From Actinotignum timonense (lineage in GTDB: Bacteria > Actinomycetota > Actinomycetes > Actinomycetales > Actinomycetaceae): a DNA stretch of 64,000 bases. A model generated the notes under the pieces. It made no database searches and was not told where the DNA came from. It saw only the letters and a list, made by a program, of their open reading frames with translations. A program made the position numbers and the translations under genes. The stretch covers positions 1-64,000 of the forward strand of contig NZ_JASOKT010000012.1 in assembly GCF_030216305.1 (NCBI RefSeq), written 5' to 3'. Within the stretch, counting starts at the first letter, position 1. Every line of letters begins with the position of its first letter. Below are positions 26,473 to 35,331 of this stretch, one piece after another.

Positions 26473-26500
26473 ACGGGGCGCGGGCTCAGGCCCGCGCCCC
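26473..26500 (+). terminator. Terminator of the nan-nag operon
   Basis: A 12-bp perfect stem (26473-26484 with 26489-26500), loop TCAG, followed by the T-rich CTTTCTTTG. About 155 nt downstream of nagA and upstream of element E3. Confidence 0.8.
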
Positions 26501-26572
26501 GCTTTCTTTGCCCGCCTGGGGGCTTGGGAACTTGGGAACTTGATTCACCGGGGACTTTCCGGGCCCAAAGTG

Positions 26573-26656
26573 AAGTGCGCGTAAGAGCACCGTTTCGGGT
26601 CGATTTCGTGTTCCTAACGCGCACTTGACGGGGGCCACGGTTCGAAATGCGCACTT
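26573..26656 (-). repeat. Three-word element E3
   Basis: Read on the minus strand: word AAGTGCGCAT (26656-26647), 20 nt, word AAGTGCGCGT (26626-26617), 34 nt, inverted word ACGCGCACTT (26582-26573). The geometry matches E1 to the base. The 34-nt spacer agrees with E1 at 25 of 34 positions. The word differs from E1 (GCGC for GGGC) with the compensating change in the inverted copy. It lies between two convergent terminators. Confidence 0.75.
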
Positions 26657-26761
26657 TGAGGAGGAGAGAGACCAGGCCGGCTAACAAAATGTACATGGGT
26701 GACAGTTTTTCCGCTGTTTAATGTCCGTGGCGTACTGTGTGGAGACGGAGAGGGCACGGAA

Positions 26762-26793
26762 AAGGGGCACGGACCCGTAAGTCCGTGCCCCTT
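26762..26793 (-). terminator. Terminator of the idnD transcript
   Basis: A 13-bp perfect stem (26762-26774 with 26781-26793), loop 6 nt, with TTTT immediately after on the minus strand. It ends the leftward dehydrogenase-MFS operon. The sequence 26657-26761 holds no gene. Confidence 0.8.
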
Positions 26794-26909
26794 CGTCGCC
26801 TCATGAGCGAGGTACATACCGCGTCGCGCGATGTACGCTGCGATTCACGAGGCAAGGCCAGCCCGAGCCGGGCGAGAGTGCATCGCCTAGCCAGGCCGGC
26901 CTGCTCCGG

Positions 26910-27944
26910 TTAGCTCAGCTGGAGCATCACCTTGGATGACCCCGTGGACCGGTCATCGGCGGTGGCGAAAGCGGCTGCGGCGTCGTCGATCTTAAATTCG
27001 TGCGTGAGCACGGGCGAAACGTCCAATCCGCGCGCCATCGCGTCAATCGCAGCGTCCATGGACTCCGGGTTGAAGCGATACGAGCCCCTGTACGTGATTT
27101 CGCGGGTGACCAGTTGCCCGAGCACCACGGAGACCGCGCCGGCCGGCAAGTTCCCCACCTGCACCATGGTGCCGCCGCGCACGGTCGCCAGCAAACAATC
27201 GCCGATGGCAACGGCGGCGCCGGACGCTTCGATGGTGACGTCCACGTCAGCGGGAAGCTCCTCACCGGCGCTGCGGTTCACCGTGCTGGTAGCGCCCATC
27301 GCGCTCGCGATCCGCAGGGATTCCGCGGCCACGTCGGAAGCGATAACCTCGCGCGCCCCCGCGAATTTCACGGCGGCCACGGCCAACGCCCCGATCGGGC
27401 CCACGCCGTTCACCAGCACGCGCTTCCCGGAAAGATCCCCGGCCAGGCTCACGGCGTGCATCGCCACCGCGAGAGGTTCGGCGACGGCGCCTTCCTTCGT
27501 CGAAACGTTCTCCGGCAGCGCACGGAGCTGATCGGGCCGCACCACCCGGTAGGTGGAGAAACCGCCCTGCTCATGCGGGAAGAAAGCCGCGGATCCGAAG
27601 TAGCGGACCTCGGGCCACAGGTTATCTTTGCCGCGGGTGCTTTCCGGGATATCGTGCTCGCCCACGAGGGTCGGCGGATAGATCGCCACCCGCTGGCCCA
27701 CCTCAACTCCGGCAACGCCCGCGCCCACCTGGTCCACCACGCCGGCAACTTCGTGCCCGAGGATCAGCGGTTCGCGCATAATCGCGGTCCCGGAAGCGCC
27801 GTTCTTCCAGTAGGACAGGTCGGAGCCGCAAATGCCGCCCCATTCCATGCGGACCCGCACCTCGCCAGCGCCGGCAACCGGGTCAGGAACCTCGGTGATA
27901 TGAATCTGCTTGGGGGTATCGGTACGAACTTGTACAGCCTTCAT
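26910..27944 (-). CDS. idnD: Zinc-dependent sugar-acid dehydrogenase, L-idonate 5-dehydrogenase type
   Basis: A 344-residue medium-chain alcohol dehydrogenase. Catalytic zinc ligands: C in GGICGSDLSYW and the H/E of ILGHEVAGVV. Unlike many relatives the structural-zinc Cys cluster is not evident in the loop VGEHDIPESTRGKDNLWPEVRYFGS, a feature of idonate/threonine-type members. The Rossmann motif VLVNGVGPIGALAVAAVKFAGA precedes DVAAE, suggesting NAD+ use. It starts at ATG 27944 with AGGAGG upstream, overlapping the MFS stop (TAATG), so it is translationally coupled to a transporter. Substrate (idonate or a related sugar acid) is inferred. Confidence 0.8.
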   Translation of the reverse strand: MKAVQVRTDTPKQIHITEVPDPVAGAGEVRVRMEWGGICGSDLSYWKNGASGTAIMREPLILGHEVAGVVDQVGAGVAGVEVGQRVAIYPPTLVGEHDIPESTRGKDNLWPEVRYFGSAAFFPHEQGGFSTYRVVRPDQLRALPENVSTKEGAVAEPLAVAMHAVSLAGDLSGKRVLVNGVGPIGALAVAAVKFAGAREVIASDVAAESLRIASAMGATSTVNRSAGEELPADVDVTIEASGAAVAIGDCLLATVRGGTMVQVGNLPAGAVSVVLGQLVTREITYRGSYRFNPESMDAAIDAMARGLDVSPVLTHEFKIDDAAAAFATADDRSTGSSKVMLQLS

Positions 27945-29473
27945 TAGAATGCATCCTCCTTGAGAGTGAGGTCGCGCCCGGTAATTTCGGGCATGAGCCA
28001 CGCGGTGATATGGGTGACTCCGGTGTAAACAAACATGAGAATCGCGCAAGCGATCCAGGAACCGCCGAAGAGTTGCACCAGGCCAGCGGCGATCAGCGGG
28101 CCGAAACCGGCGGTGATCATATTCGGGATTTCCTTGGCGAGCGCCAGCTGCTCGTAGCGGTGCGCGGAGCCGAAGCATTCGGCCATCGTGATGTTTTCCA
28201 GGGAGAACATGGCTAGCACGGTGATGTTGTGCAGCACGATGTACCCGATGAAGAACAACAGGGTGGGGGTACCGTAATGGTCCACCATCTGCCCGTCCAC
28301 CAGCTCCGGCGCATTGAGTTCACCCAGGAACCGCGGGGAGACCATGAGCAGGAAGCACGGAATAATGAGGAGAATCCCCAGGCCCGTGACCAGGCGGTAG
28401 GTGCGCTCGCGGCCGATGCGGTCGCCGATCCAGCCGATAATCGGCACGGTAATGAAGCCGGCTAGCGAGGAGTAGACCACCACGGCGGACGCCACGTCCT
28501 TGGCCACCAGAATCTGGGCGGTCAGGAAAGTAATGAGGTAGGTCTGCACCATGCCGGAATTGCCGGACTGGCCGAAACGCAGCAGGAAGGCCGCCATAAA
28601 AGCCTTGAAAGACTTCGGGGTCTTGGCGAGTTCTTCCACGGCGGCTTCGCGCTGGGCGGCCGCGGCTTCCCGCTGAGTAGCAGCCGCAGCTTCAGCAGCC
28701 GCCGCCTTCCGCTCGGCGCGCGAGGGAAGCGGTTGGTCGTAGGTGGCCACCAGGGCGGCGTCGTCCAAAATCTCCCCGCTGGTAGCCGCCTCGAATACCG
28801 GCGATTCCTTGAGGTGCAGCCGGATAAACACAGCCAGGCCCATGAGCACAACCGAGGCGATGAAGGGGATACGCCAGCCCCACGCGACCACGGTGTCGGT
28901 GCCCATGGTGGCGAGCATGATTGCCCAGATCGCGCCGGCGCCCAGGGTGCCGGTATTGGTGCCGAGGGCCACCAGCGAGGAAATAATGCCGCGGCGTTCC
29001 CGCGGGGCGTATTCGGCCAGCATTACGGAGGCGCCGGCAATTTCCGCGCCGGCCCCGAAGCCCTGGATGAGGCGCAGAATCACCAGCATAATCGGCGCCC
29101 AAATGCCCACCACCTGGTAGGTGGGGAGGAAGCCGATGAGGGTGGTGGCCACGCCCATCATGGCGATGGTAATGAAGAGGACTTTGGTGCGGCCGATGCG
29201 GTCGCCGAGCCGCCCGAAGTACCAGGCGCCCAGCGGGCGGGCCACGTAGCCCACGCCGTAAATGGCCATGGCCCCGAGGATGGCCATGGACTGGTGGCCG
29301 GCGGGGAAGAAAATGTCTTTAAAGACGAGCGCGGCGGCCAGGGAGTACAGCTGGAAGTCCATGAATTCCAGAGCTGTTCCGAGCCAGCCGGAAACCGCGG
29401 CCTTGACCAGGTCCGAGGTTGAGCGCGTGGGCACCGGGGCGGTTACTGTTCCCGGCGGGTGTTGTTTGGACAT
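27944..29473 (-). CDS. MFS transporter, metabolite:H+ symporter (MHS) type
   Basis: A 509-residue carrier with about 12 membrane segments. The MHS signature YVARPLGAWYFGRLGDRIGRTKVLF (loop 2-3) and a second GWIGDRIGRERTYR (loop 8-9) are clear. An Ala/Glu-rich coiled-coil insert (about residues 250-285, RAERKAAAAEAAAATQREAA) lies in the central cytoplasmic loop. The start is set at ATG 29473 behind GGAAGG; the longer frame has a non-membrane basic leader. Coupled to idnD, so it probably imports that enzyme's substrate. Confidence 0.85.
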   Translation of the reverse strand: MSKQHPPGTVTAPVPTRSTSDLVKAAVSGWLGTALEFMDFQLYSLAAALVFKDIFFPAGHQSMAILGAMAIYGVGYVARPLGAWYFGRLGDRIGRTKVLFITIAMMGVATTLIGFLPTYQVVGIWAPIMLVILRLIQGFGAGAEIAGASVMLAEYAPRERRGIISSLVALGTNTGTLGAGAIWAIMLATMGTDTVVAWGWRIPFIASVVLMGLAVFIRLHLKESPVFEAATSGEILDDAALVATYDQPLPSRAERKAAAAEAAAATQREAAAAQREAAVEELAKTPKSFKAFMAAFLLRFGQSGNSGMVQTYLITFLTAQILVAKDVASAVVVYSSLAGFITVPIIGWIGDRIGRERTYRLVTGLGILLIIPCFLLMVSPRFLGELNAPELVDGQMVDHYGTPTLLFFIGYIVLHNITVLAMFSLENITMAECFGSAHRYEQLALAKEIPNMITAGFGPLIAAGLVQLFGGSWIACAILMFVYTGVTHITAWLMPEITGRDLTLKEDAF

Positions 29474-29897
29474 GAGGTGCCTTCCACATTCACTTCGTTG
29501 TGTTGACTGAGAAGAAGCTGCTTTCCGGGCGGATAGCCGGATGGATAAGCGAGCTCCGATGGCTTCAGTATCGCGGCGGGAATACGCCGAAATCACGCCC
29601 GAGAGGCGGCGATATTTCGATATGTCATATGCGGATTTCGAATAGCGATACGCGAGCGGGGTGGGAGCGGTGCGTTTGCGGTGGGCGTGGCAGGGCGGTA
29701 ACGCGGGTGGAGTGCCGCGAGATTCCGCGGATAACTCGCCCACCCGGGTGGGTGCGGGCAGTGGTGGAACGACGACGCCGCCCCGGCGGCGCGCAGCCGC
29801 GCGCCGCCGGGGGAGCCGACTCGCCGCGAAAGAACTTGAAATGCGCCAGGTAAATTATCGGAGAGCTCGTTGGTGCCACACAGTCGTGGAGGGTTTT
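29474..29897. other. Divergent promoter spacer, MFS / LysR
   Basis: About 420 nt with no gene. It contains AT-rich stretches (ATTTCGATATGTCATATGCGGATTTCGAAT near 29610-29640) suited to divergent promoters and LysR binding, and a dispersed motif copy (GGAACGACGACGCCGC, 29766-29781). Confidence 0.5.
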
Positions 29898-30851
29898 ATG
29901 CGCATCGACCGACTTGAATGGTTGGAGTCTTTCGTTGCCGTTGCGAAATTATCGTCCTTTTCGCGGGCGGCTCGTTTGCTCCACAGCAGTCAGTCGCGGG
30001 TATCGCTCCACGTTGCGAATTTGGAGCGGGCGACGGGCCACACCCTGGTGGATCGCAGCCATGTTCCCTGCACCCTCACCGCGAAAGGGGAAACGTTCCT
30101 ACCGCGCGCCGAGGAGATCTTGGTGAAGCTGCGCGATGCGGTCGATGAGCTCAATACCGAATCGGGCAGCCTGGTGGGCGCGGTTACTCTCGGGGTGATT
30201 CCTTCTATCTCGGCGGTGCTGTGCCCGGGAATGCTGGCGCAATTACAGCTGGAGGAGCCCGGTATTTCCGTTAATTTGCTGGAACGCACCTCCGCGGAAT
30301 TATTGGAGAAAGTGGGGGCCGGGCACGCGCAGCTCGCCATCGTTTCGCAATTTAGTTCGCTGCCCTCCATTCCTGATTCACAGCGCCTGTGGTGGGAGCC
30401 GTACGTGGCGGTGGTCCGCCAGAATTCCCCGGATTTCCAGGGCGTGGAGGTGGTGGCTCCCGGAGATCTCGCGGAGGTCACCCTGGGGCTGACCGGCGCA
30501 CCGGGCCTGAGCATCGACCCGGAAATGCGCGCCGCTTTTGATTTATGGGAGCTGGAGCCGCGCATCGCGGACTTCCGTACCGAGCAACCCCAGACTCTCC
30601 TTAATATGTGCAAGGCCGGGCTGCTCACCCCGGTTATCAACCTGCTGGCTTTTCGCAGTTGCGATCACGAAGGGCTGCGCGCGATTGCTATCGCGGGTGA
30701 TTACGGGCGGGAAGTTTCCGTGGTGGCGAATACCGCGGTGCCGCTCACCCCGATTGGCCAGTATGTGCGCGATTTGATCCTGGCTATTCCGCTGCCCGCC
30801 GGCGTGCGTTCCCTCCAGCCGCAGCGGAGTGATGCGGGGGATACCAGCTAG
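29898..30851 (+). CDS. LysR family transcriptional regulator
   Basis: A 317-residue LysR protein. The N-terminal helix-turn-helix reads LESFVAVAKLSSFSRAARLLHSSQSRVSLHVANLERATGHTLVDR (residues 6-50); the effector domain follows from about residue 90 (GAVTLGVIPSISAVL). Divergent from the MFS-dehydrogenase pair, the standard arrangement for a LysR activator of those genes, so it probably senses the imported sugar acid. ATG behind GGAGGG; longer upstream frames are low-complexity. Confidence 0.88.
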   Translation: MRIDRLEWLESFVAVAKLSSFSRAARLLHSSQSRVSLHVANLERATGHTLVDRSHVPCTLTAKGETFLPRAEEILVKLRDAVDELNTESGSLVGAVTLGVIPSISAVLCPGMLAQLQLEEPGISVNLLERTSAELLEKVGAGHAQLAIVSQFSSLPSIPDSQRLWWEPYVAVVRQNSPDFQGVEVVAPGDLAEVTLGLTGAPGLSIDPEMRAAFDLWELEPRIADFRTEQPQTLLNMCKAGLLTPVINLLAFRSCDHEGLRAIAIAGDYGREVSVVANTAVPLTPIGQYVRDLILAIPLPAGVRSLQPQRSDAGDTS

Positions 30852-30959
30852 TTCCGAACCCGGGAAAAGCCTGGAAGCTTTGCGCAAAACATGGCAGCGG
30901 AGCTGGAAATCCGCGCCGGCGCCTGGCAAAATTGGGTATGTCGCACAGGGCGACCGTGT

Positions 30960-30975
30960 CAGAGTGGACACTCTG
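30960..30975 (+). promoter_or_regulatory. Operator-like inverted repeat upstream of msmK
   Basis: CAGAGTG and CACTCTG separated by GA, a perfect 16-bp inverted repeat, 163 nt before the ATPase start. A repressor or LacI-type site is plausible. A dispersed motif copy (GCGGCGTCGTCGTACC, 31039-31054) follows in the leader. Confidence 0.5.
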
Positions 30976-31137
30976 AAGTAACAGCATGTATGCATGGCCC
31001 GGGTTTCCGGGCGTGGGGGCATTGCGGCCTGCCAAGGGGCGGCGTCGTCGTACCACAACTGCTGGAGCTTCGGGTGCCCGCAACGGCACTCTTCACTCGG
31101 ATCGTCCGGCACGTACCTGCCGGTGAAGGGACCAGTA

Positions 31138-32259
31138 ATGGCATCTGTAACATTTGAGAACGCATCGCGTATCTACCCGGGGTCGGATACCCCGGCTGTC
31201 AATCAGCTCAACCTTGAAATTGCTGACGGGGAATTCCTTGTTCTTGTTGGCCCGTCCGGCTGCGGTAAATCAACGTCGCTGCGCATGCTCGCCGGGCTGG
31301 AAGATATTAATGACGGGCGTATCTATATTGGGGACCGCGATGTCACCAATGTTTCGCCTAAGGACCGCGATATCGCGATGGTGTTCCAGAATTACGCTCT
31401 CTACCCGCATATGTCGGTGGCGGAGAATATGGGCTTCGCGCTCAAGATCGCGCGCACTCCGAAGGAAGAAATCGACAAGCGCGTCAAGGAAGCCGCCCAG
31501 ATCCTCGACCTGACCGAGTACCTGGATCGCAAGCCGAAGGCGCTTTCCGGTGGGCAGCGCCAGCGCGTGGCGATGGGCCGCGCGATTGTGCGCAACCCGC
31601 AGGTCTTCCTCATGGACGAACCGCTCTCTAACCTGGACGCGAAGCTCCGCGTGCAAACCCGCACCCAGATCGCGACCCTGCAGCGCCGCCTGGGCACCAC
31701 CACGGTGTACGTCACCCACGACCAAACCGAAGCGCTGACCATGGGCGACCGCATCGCCGTGCTCAACTTCGGGGTATTGCAGCAGGTAGGCAGCCCGGAT
31801 GAGCTGTACAACCGGCCGCAAAACGCTTTCGTGGCGGGCTTCATTGGTTCGCCGGCCATGAACCTCGGCACCTTTAATATTGAGGGCGACGACGCAGTCC
31901 TGGGCCAAGCGCGCATTCGCCTGCCCCGCGCGGTGATCGATGCGATCACCCCGGATGACAAGGGCAAGGTCATCCTGGGCGTGCGCCCCGAATCCTTCAC
32001 GGAGCTCACGCGCGAGCCCGGGGAAAGCTCGGTGCCGATCGTGGTGGATATGGTGGAGAACCTGGGTTCGGATAACTACGTATATGGCGAGATCGCCGGC
32101 GTGGAGAAGTCCGGCTTCGGCTCGGGCGATGGCTCCTCCCAGGTGGTTGTGCGGATCCCGCCATTCAAGGCCCCCGCGGTGGGTGACACCGTGTACGCCA
32201 CCCCGAACCTGGATGCTATCCATGTGTTCCATGCCGGGGATGGCACCCGCATCAACTAG
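31138..32259 (+). CDS. msmK: Shared carbohydrate-importer ATPase (MsmK/UgpC type)
   Basis: A 373-residue ABC ATPase: Walker A GPSGCGKS, Q-loop MVFQNYALYPHMSVAENMGF, signature LSGGQRQR, Walker B FLMDEPLSNLDA, H-loop YVTHD, then a C-terminal TOBE/regulatory domain (about residues 240-373; LGVRPESFTEL). This is the CUT1 family subunit. With no permeases nearby, it most likely serves several sugar importers encoded elsewhere, as MsmK does in other Gram-positives. The start at ATG 31138 has GAAGGGA upstream. A strong terminator follows at 32360. Confidence 0.9.
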   Translation: MASVTFENASRIYPGSDTPAVNQLNLEIADGEFLVLVGPSGCGKSTSLRMLAGLEDINDGRIYIGDRDVTNVSPKDRDIAMVFQNYALYPHMSVAENMGFALKIARTPKEEIDKRVKEAAQILDLTEYLDRKPKALSGGQRQRVAMGRAIVRNPQVFLMDEPLSNLDAKLRVQTRTQIATLQRRLGTTTVYVTHDQTEALTMGDRIAVLNFGVLQQVGSPDELYNRPQNAFVAGFIGSPAMNLGTFNIEGDDAVLGQARIRLPRAVIDAITPDDKGKVILGVRPESFTELTREPGESSVPIVVDMVENLGSDNYVYGEIAGVEKSGFGSGDGSSQVVVRIPPFKAPAVGDTVYATPNLDAIHVFHAGDGTRIN

Positions 32260-32359
32260 CCGGGGGAGCACCCGCGGGGGTAGCACCGCATCGCCTCTCC
32301 CGGGTTAGTGCCCGCATTATGTAGGCGATGCGAGGCTGCTAAGGCAGTGGCCTAATCTC

Positions 32360-32389
32360 CAGGGCCGGGGCGCACGCGCCCCGGCCCTG
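32360..32389 (+). terminator. Terminator of msmK with motif tail
   Basis: A 13-bp perfect stem (CAGGGCCGGGGCG, 32360-32372; partner 32377-32389), followed not by a T-run but at once by CGTCGTCGTTA, a copy of the dispersed motif. See finding on motif-tailed terminators. Confidence 0.75.
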
Positions 32390-32643
32390 CGTCGTCGTTA
32401 CTCAATAATGAGCGCGCCATCGTGCCCCACATAGGCCGTGGCGAAAATCACGCGCTTTCAGCTGGGATTATGCATAACCGCGGCGCGGAACTGCCCGGAC
32501 GTGACTTTTCCGCAGTTCAACACGGGTGATCTGGGCCGCCCGCTCACACGTGCCCGGGCGTTTCTATCCCGGGATTCTGCATACTTTCAGCGTAGTATGC
32601 ACTCGATGAGACCTACTGCTCAAAACTTTTCAGGCGCGGTGCC

Positions 32644-32649
32644 TAGACT
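32644..32649 (+). promoter_or_regulatory. Leaderless -10 element
   Basis: TAGACT lies 7 nt before the phosphatase ATG, and no Shine-Dalgarno sequence is present. This spacing is typical of leaderless actinobacterial genes. Confidence 0.55.
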
Positions 32650-32656
32650 TGCCAGC

Positions 32657-33310
32657 ATGACGGAAAGTGCCACTCCCGCTGCCTACCCCGGTGCGGGCGT
32701 CGTTCGCGCGCTGGCGGAACGGCCCCGCATTCTTGTTGTCTGTACCGGGAATATTTGCCGATCTCCCATGGGGGAAATCGTGCTGCGCCAGCGGTTGCGC
32801 GATGCCGGTATTGATATTGCGGTGGCATCCGCGGGGGTTTCGAATGAGGAATCCGGCAACCCGATTTACCCGCCCGCGCAACGCACTCTCACCGAACACG
32901 GCTATGACCTGCCCGATCACCACCGGGCCCACCGCGTCACCGCCGAGGAACTGGAAAACGCCGGCCTGATTCTGGCCATGACCACCGGGCACGCCCGGGC
33001 GGTGCGCCGGCTGTGCCGATCGCTCTCGCTTTCGCTGACCAATATTCACCTGTGGACCGAGTTCGCGCTGCCGGAGGTCGGGATCGCGCCGGAGGGCGTA
33101 TTCGGGCACGGCGGCATTCTTTCCGACGACGCCGGGCGCGCTTCGGGCCGCCAGCATTCTTCCGATTTTTATTATTCATCCGGCGAGTACGATGTGCCCG
33201 ATCCGTGGGGCGGGTCGGCGCGCGAATTCGAAGCGACGCTCGCCTGCGTGGAAGCCGGCTCCGAGCGCCTCGTGGAGCTGCTGCGCGGTCACCTGCCCGC
33301 GGCGCGGTGA
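32657..33310 (+). CDS. Low-molecular-weight protein tyrosine phosphatase
   Basis: A 217-residue phosphatase. The P-loop CTGNICRS (C29-R35, the CX5R(S/T) motif) sits after a beta strand, and the general acid is in DVPDPWGG near residue 187. The gap between these motifs is longer than in the minimal family (about 150 residues), with an extra loop (GHGGILSDDAGRASGRQ). It would dephosphorylate tyrosine on proteins, perhaps of the envelope. ATG 32657 is preferred: it has a leaderless -10 and starts the conserved domain. Its stop overlaps the next gene by 4 nt. Confidence 0.88.
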   Translation: MTESATPAAYPGAGVVRALAERPRILVVCTGNICRSPMGEIVLRQRLRDAGIDIAVASAGVSNEESGNPIYPPAQRTLTEHGYDLPDHHRAHRVTAEELENAGLILAMTTGHARAVRRLCRSLSLSLTNIHLWTEFALPEVGIAPEGVFGHGGILSDDAGRASGRQHSSDFYYSSGEYDVPDPWGGSAREFEATLACVEAGSERLVELLRGHLPAAR

Positions 33311-34527
33311 GCGCGCAGCCCGCAGTGGGCATTCAGCCCGCGGTGAGCACGCAGCCCACGGTGCGCGCCCGTATAGTTATGCGGCGGCGGAGGGTCTTGT
33401 TCGGCGTGCTCGCGGTGGTGCTGATTGCCGTGGCCGTGCTGGCCGTGCGCCAGGTTTTGGCCGCCACTTACTATTCGCCCGCGGCCGTGGCCAGCAGATA
33501 TATGACCGCCCTTGAAGAAGGCCGCGCTCGCGAGGCCCTGGACCTCACCGATCCCGGTGCTCTTTCCGGCTCCCTCGCCCTGCTGAGCGACGAAGTCTAT
33601 CGCGCTGTTCCCGGCCGCCCCGCCCATTTCCAGGTGCGCGAAACTAGCCGTATCGAAACTGAAACCGGTGCCGGTAATGGTGCTGACTCCGGCAATGGCG
33701 CCGACTCCGGCAATGCCGTTGGACCCAGCAATGGCGCCGAAACCAGCGTGCGCGTAGACGGCGTCGTCAGCTACAACGGCACCCAAGAACCCCTGAGCCT
33801 CACCCTGGTGCGCCGCGGCACCACCCCGATCCTGAGCCCGCGCTGGCAGGTGAGCGAGGGCGCCCTCGGCCAGCTGCGCCTAGAACATGCAGCTGATCAA
33901 GTTTCCAGCGGCACCACGCCCACTACCGGCAGCGAACCGCCAACCGCGGGCAGCGGCCCAGCCTCCACCCCTCCCGCTCTCACCAGCATCAACGCCGTGC
34001 CCATCGCCCTCTCGCCCCAGGAATCCGCCCCGGCCTTCCCCGGCGACTACACCGTCGCGGCGCCCGGCGATTCGCGTTACCTCACCTTCTGGGCCGGCGC
34101 CACCGCCACGGTGCGCCCCGGCCAGACCGCGACCGCGCGTCTCAGCGCCCAGGCCACCCCGGCCGCGGGCGAACGCGCCGTGGAACTGGTGGAACGCCTC
34201 GTGGAAAGTTGCGTGCGCGGTGATGGTACGACGACGCCGCCAGCTGGCTGCCCGGCCGCTTTCCGCAAGGATCGTACGTTCGGGGATACCCGCAAGGAGA
34301 AGCTGAGCTGGAAAGAGAAGCCGCAGGTGAGTGCGTCCGTGGAAGGGCTGGGTGGAACCGTGAGCGTGCGAGGAGGCGTGCTGGAGCGCAGCTACGAGTG
34401 GCGGCTTCTTGCCCCGCTGAGCTGGGAGAAACGCTCGGATACCGCGCGGGTTTTCGAGCGGGAGCACGCGGTGCGCTTCCGGGTCGAGAACGGGGACGTG
34501 GTGCTCGAAAGTGAAAGCCTGCGCTAG
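33307..34527 (+). CDS. Membrane-anchored hypothetical protein
   Basis: A 406-residue protein starting at GTG within the phosphatase stop (GTGA), so translation is coupled. One membrane helix (VLFGVLAVVLIAVAVLAVRQVL, about residues 25-46) is followed by a long outside domain. It carries a tandem Gly-Asn-Gly-Ala-Asp-Ser tract (about 120-140) and a Pro/Thr/Ser stretch (about 205-225). The form resembles actinobacterial wall-associated proteins of unknown role. A dispersed motif copy is inside the coding sequence (34225-34240). Confidence 0.7.
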   Translation: MSAQPAVGIQPAVSTQPTVRARIVMRRRRVLFGVLAVVLIAVAVLAVRQVLAATYYSPAAVASRYMTALEEGRAREALDLTDPGALSGSLALLSDEVYRAVPGRPAHFQVRETSRIETETGAGNGADSGNGADSGNAVGPSNGAETSVRVDGVVSYNGTQEPLSLTLVRRGTTPILSPRWQVSEGALGQLRLEHAADQVSSGTTPTTGSEPPTAGSGPASTPPALTSINAVPIALSPQESAPAFPGDYTVAAPGDSRYLTFWAGATATVRPGQTATARLSAQATPAAGERAVELVERLVESCVRGDGTTTPPAGCPAAFRKDRTFGDTRKEKLSWKEKPQVSASVEGLGGTVSVRGGVLERSYEWRLLAPLSWEKRSDTARVFEREHAVRFRVENGDVVLESESLR

Positions 34528-34580
34528 CGCGGGTTACCATGGAAAGCGCTAATAACGGCGCGAGAGAAGAGGAAGGACGT

Positions 34581-35279
34581 ATGAGCACCAACGTTGTGGC
34601 TGAGATTTGGCGGGAAGGCAACCTCCCGGCGGCGCGGCCTATCGATCATGCCCGGCGGGTATGCACCGGCACCCTGTGGGGCCTGGGCGCGGGCGTGGTG
34701 CTCGGACTCATCGCTTTCCCGAATGCCCTGGTCGGTTCGCGTGCGTTCTACTTGATCCCTGCCTTCGCGGTGGTGGCTTTCCTGTTGGCGTTGCCGTGGC
34801 TGATCCGCGATAAAACACCGGTCGCGCCCGGCGTGGACGTGGTTGCTCGGGTGCTGGGCACCGACGAAAGCCGGCGCATGCGCACGGTTGGCAATAGCCG
34901 CCGCAAGCAGGCTCTCATGGTGCCGGTGGTGGTTCGCCCGGTGGATAAATCCGCGGATTTCCGCACTGTTATCGCGGTGCATGGCGCCGAGCAGGCAGGC
35001 TTTGCGGAGAGCAAGCCCGGCACTCTGCTCCCGCTGCGCCAAACCGAAAAGGGCTACGGCGGGCTCGCCAACGTGGAGCAAGCCAGCCCGGAACAAGAAG
35101 CCCTCATGCGTTCCTTGGAACAGCGCCCCAAGCTGCTGCCCAATACCGCGCCGGTGCTGCCGTTCAAGCCGCAGTCCCTCGACCGCGTCACCACCGGGGA
35201 CCAGCTGGAATGGTGGGGCGGAATGATCGCCGGCGCGCTGCTCGCCGCCGTCATCATGGGCATCGTCAGCCTGCTGTAA
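34581..35279 (+). CDS. Hypothetical membrane protein
   Basis: A 232-residue protein with two N-terminal membrane helices (TGTLWGLGAGVVLGLIAFP, YLIPAFAVVAFLLALPWLI) and one at the extreme C-terminus (WGGMIAGALLAAVIMGIVSLL); the middle is soluble and beta-rich. No family recognised. RBS GGAAGGACG before ATG 34581. It follows the previous gene by 53 nt and is probably co-transcribed with the phosphatase. Confidence 0.7.
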   Translation: MSTNVVAEIWREGNLPAARPIDHARRVCTGTLWGLGAGVVLGLIAFPNALVGSRAFYLIPAFAVVAFLLALPWLIRDKTPVAPGVDVVARVLGTDESRRMRTVGNSRRKQALMVPVVVRPVDKSADFRTVIAVHGAEQAGFAESKPGTLLPLRQTEKGYGGLANVEQASPEQEALMRSLEQRPKLLPNTAPVLPFKPQSLDRVTTGDQLEWWGGMIAGALLAAVIMGIVSLL

Positions 35280-35287
35280 TTCCAAGA

Positions 35288-35301
35288 AGTACGACGACGC
35301 A
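35288..35301 (+). repeat. Dispersed motif copy AGTACGACGACGCA
   Basis: One of the intergenic ACGACGRCGC copies, directly 3' of the membrane protein gene. It has no hairpin here. Confidence 0.5.
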
Positions 35302-35331
35302 TTCCGCGCCGGCTGGGCGGGGTGTTTTTCT

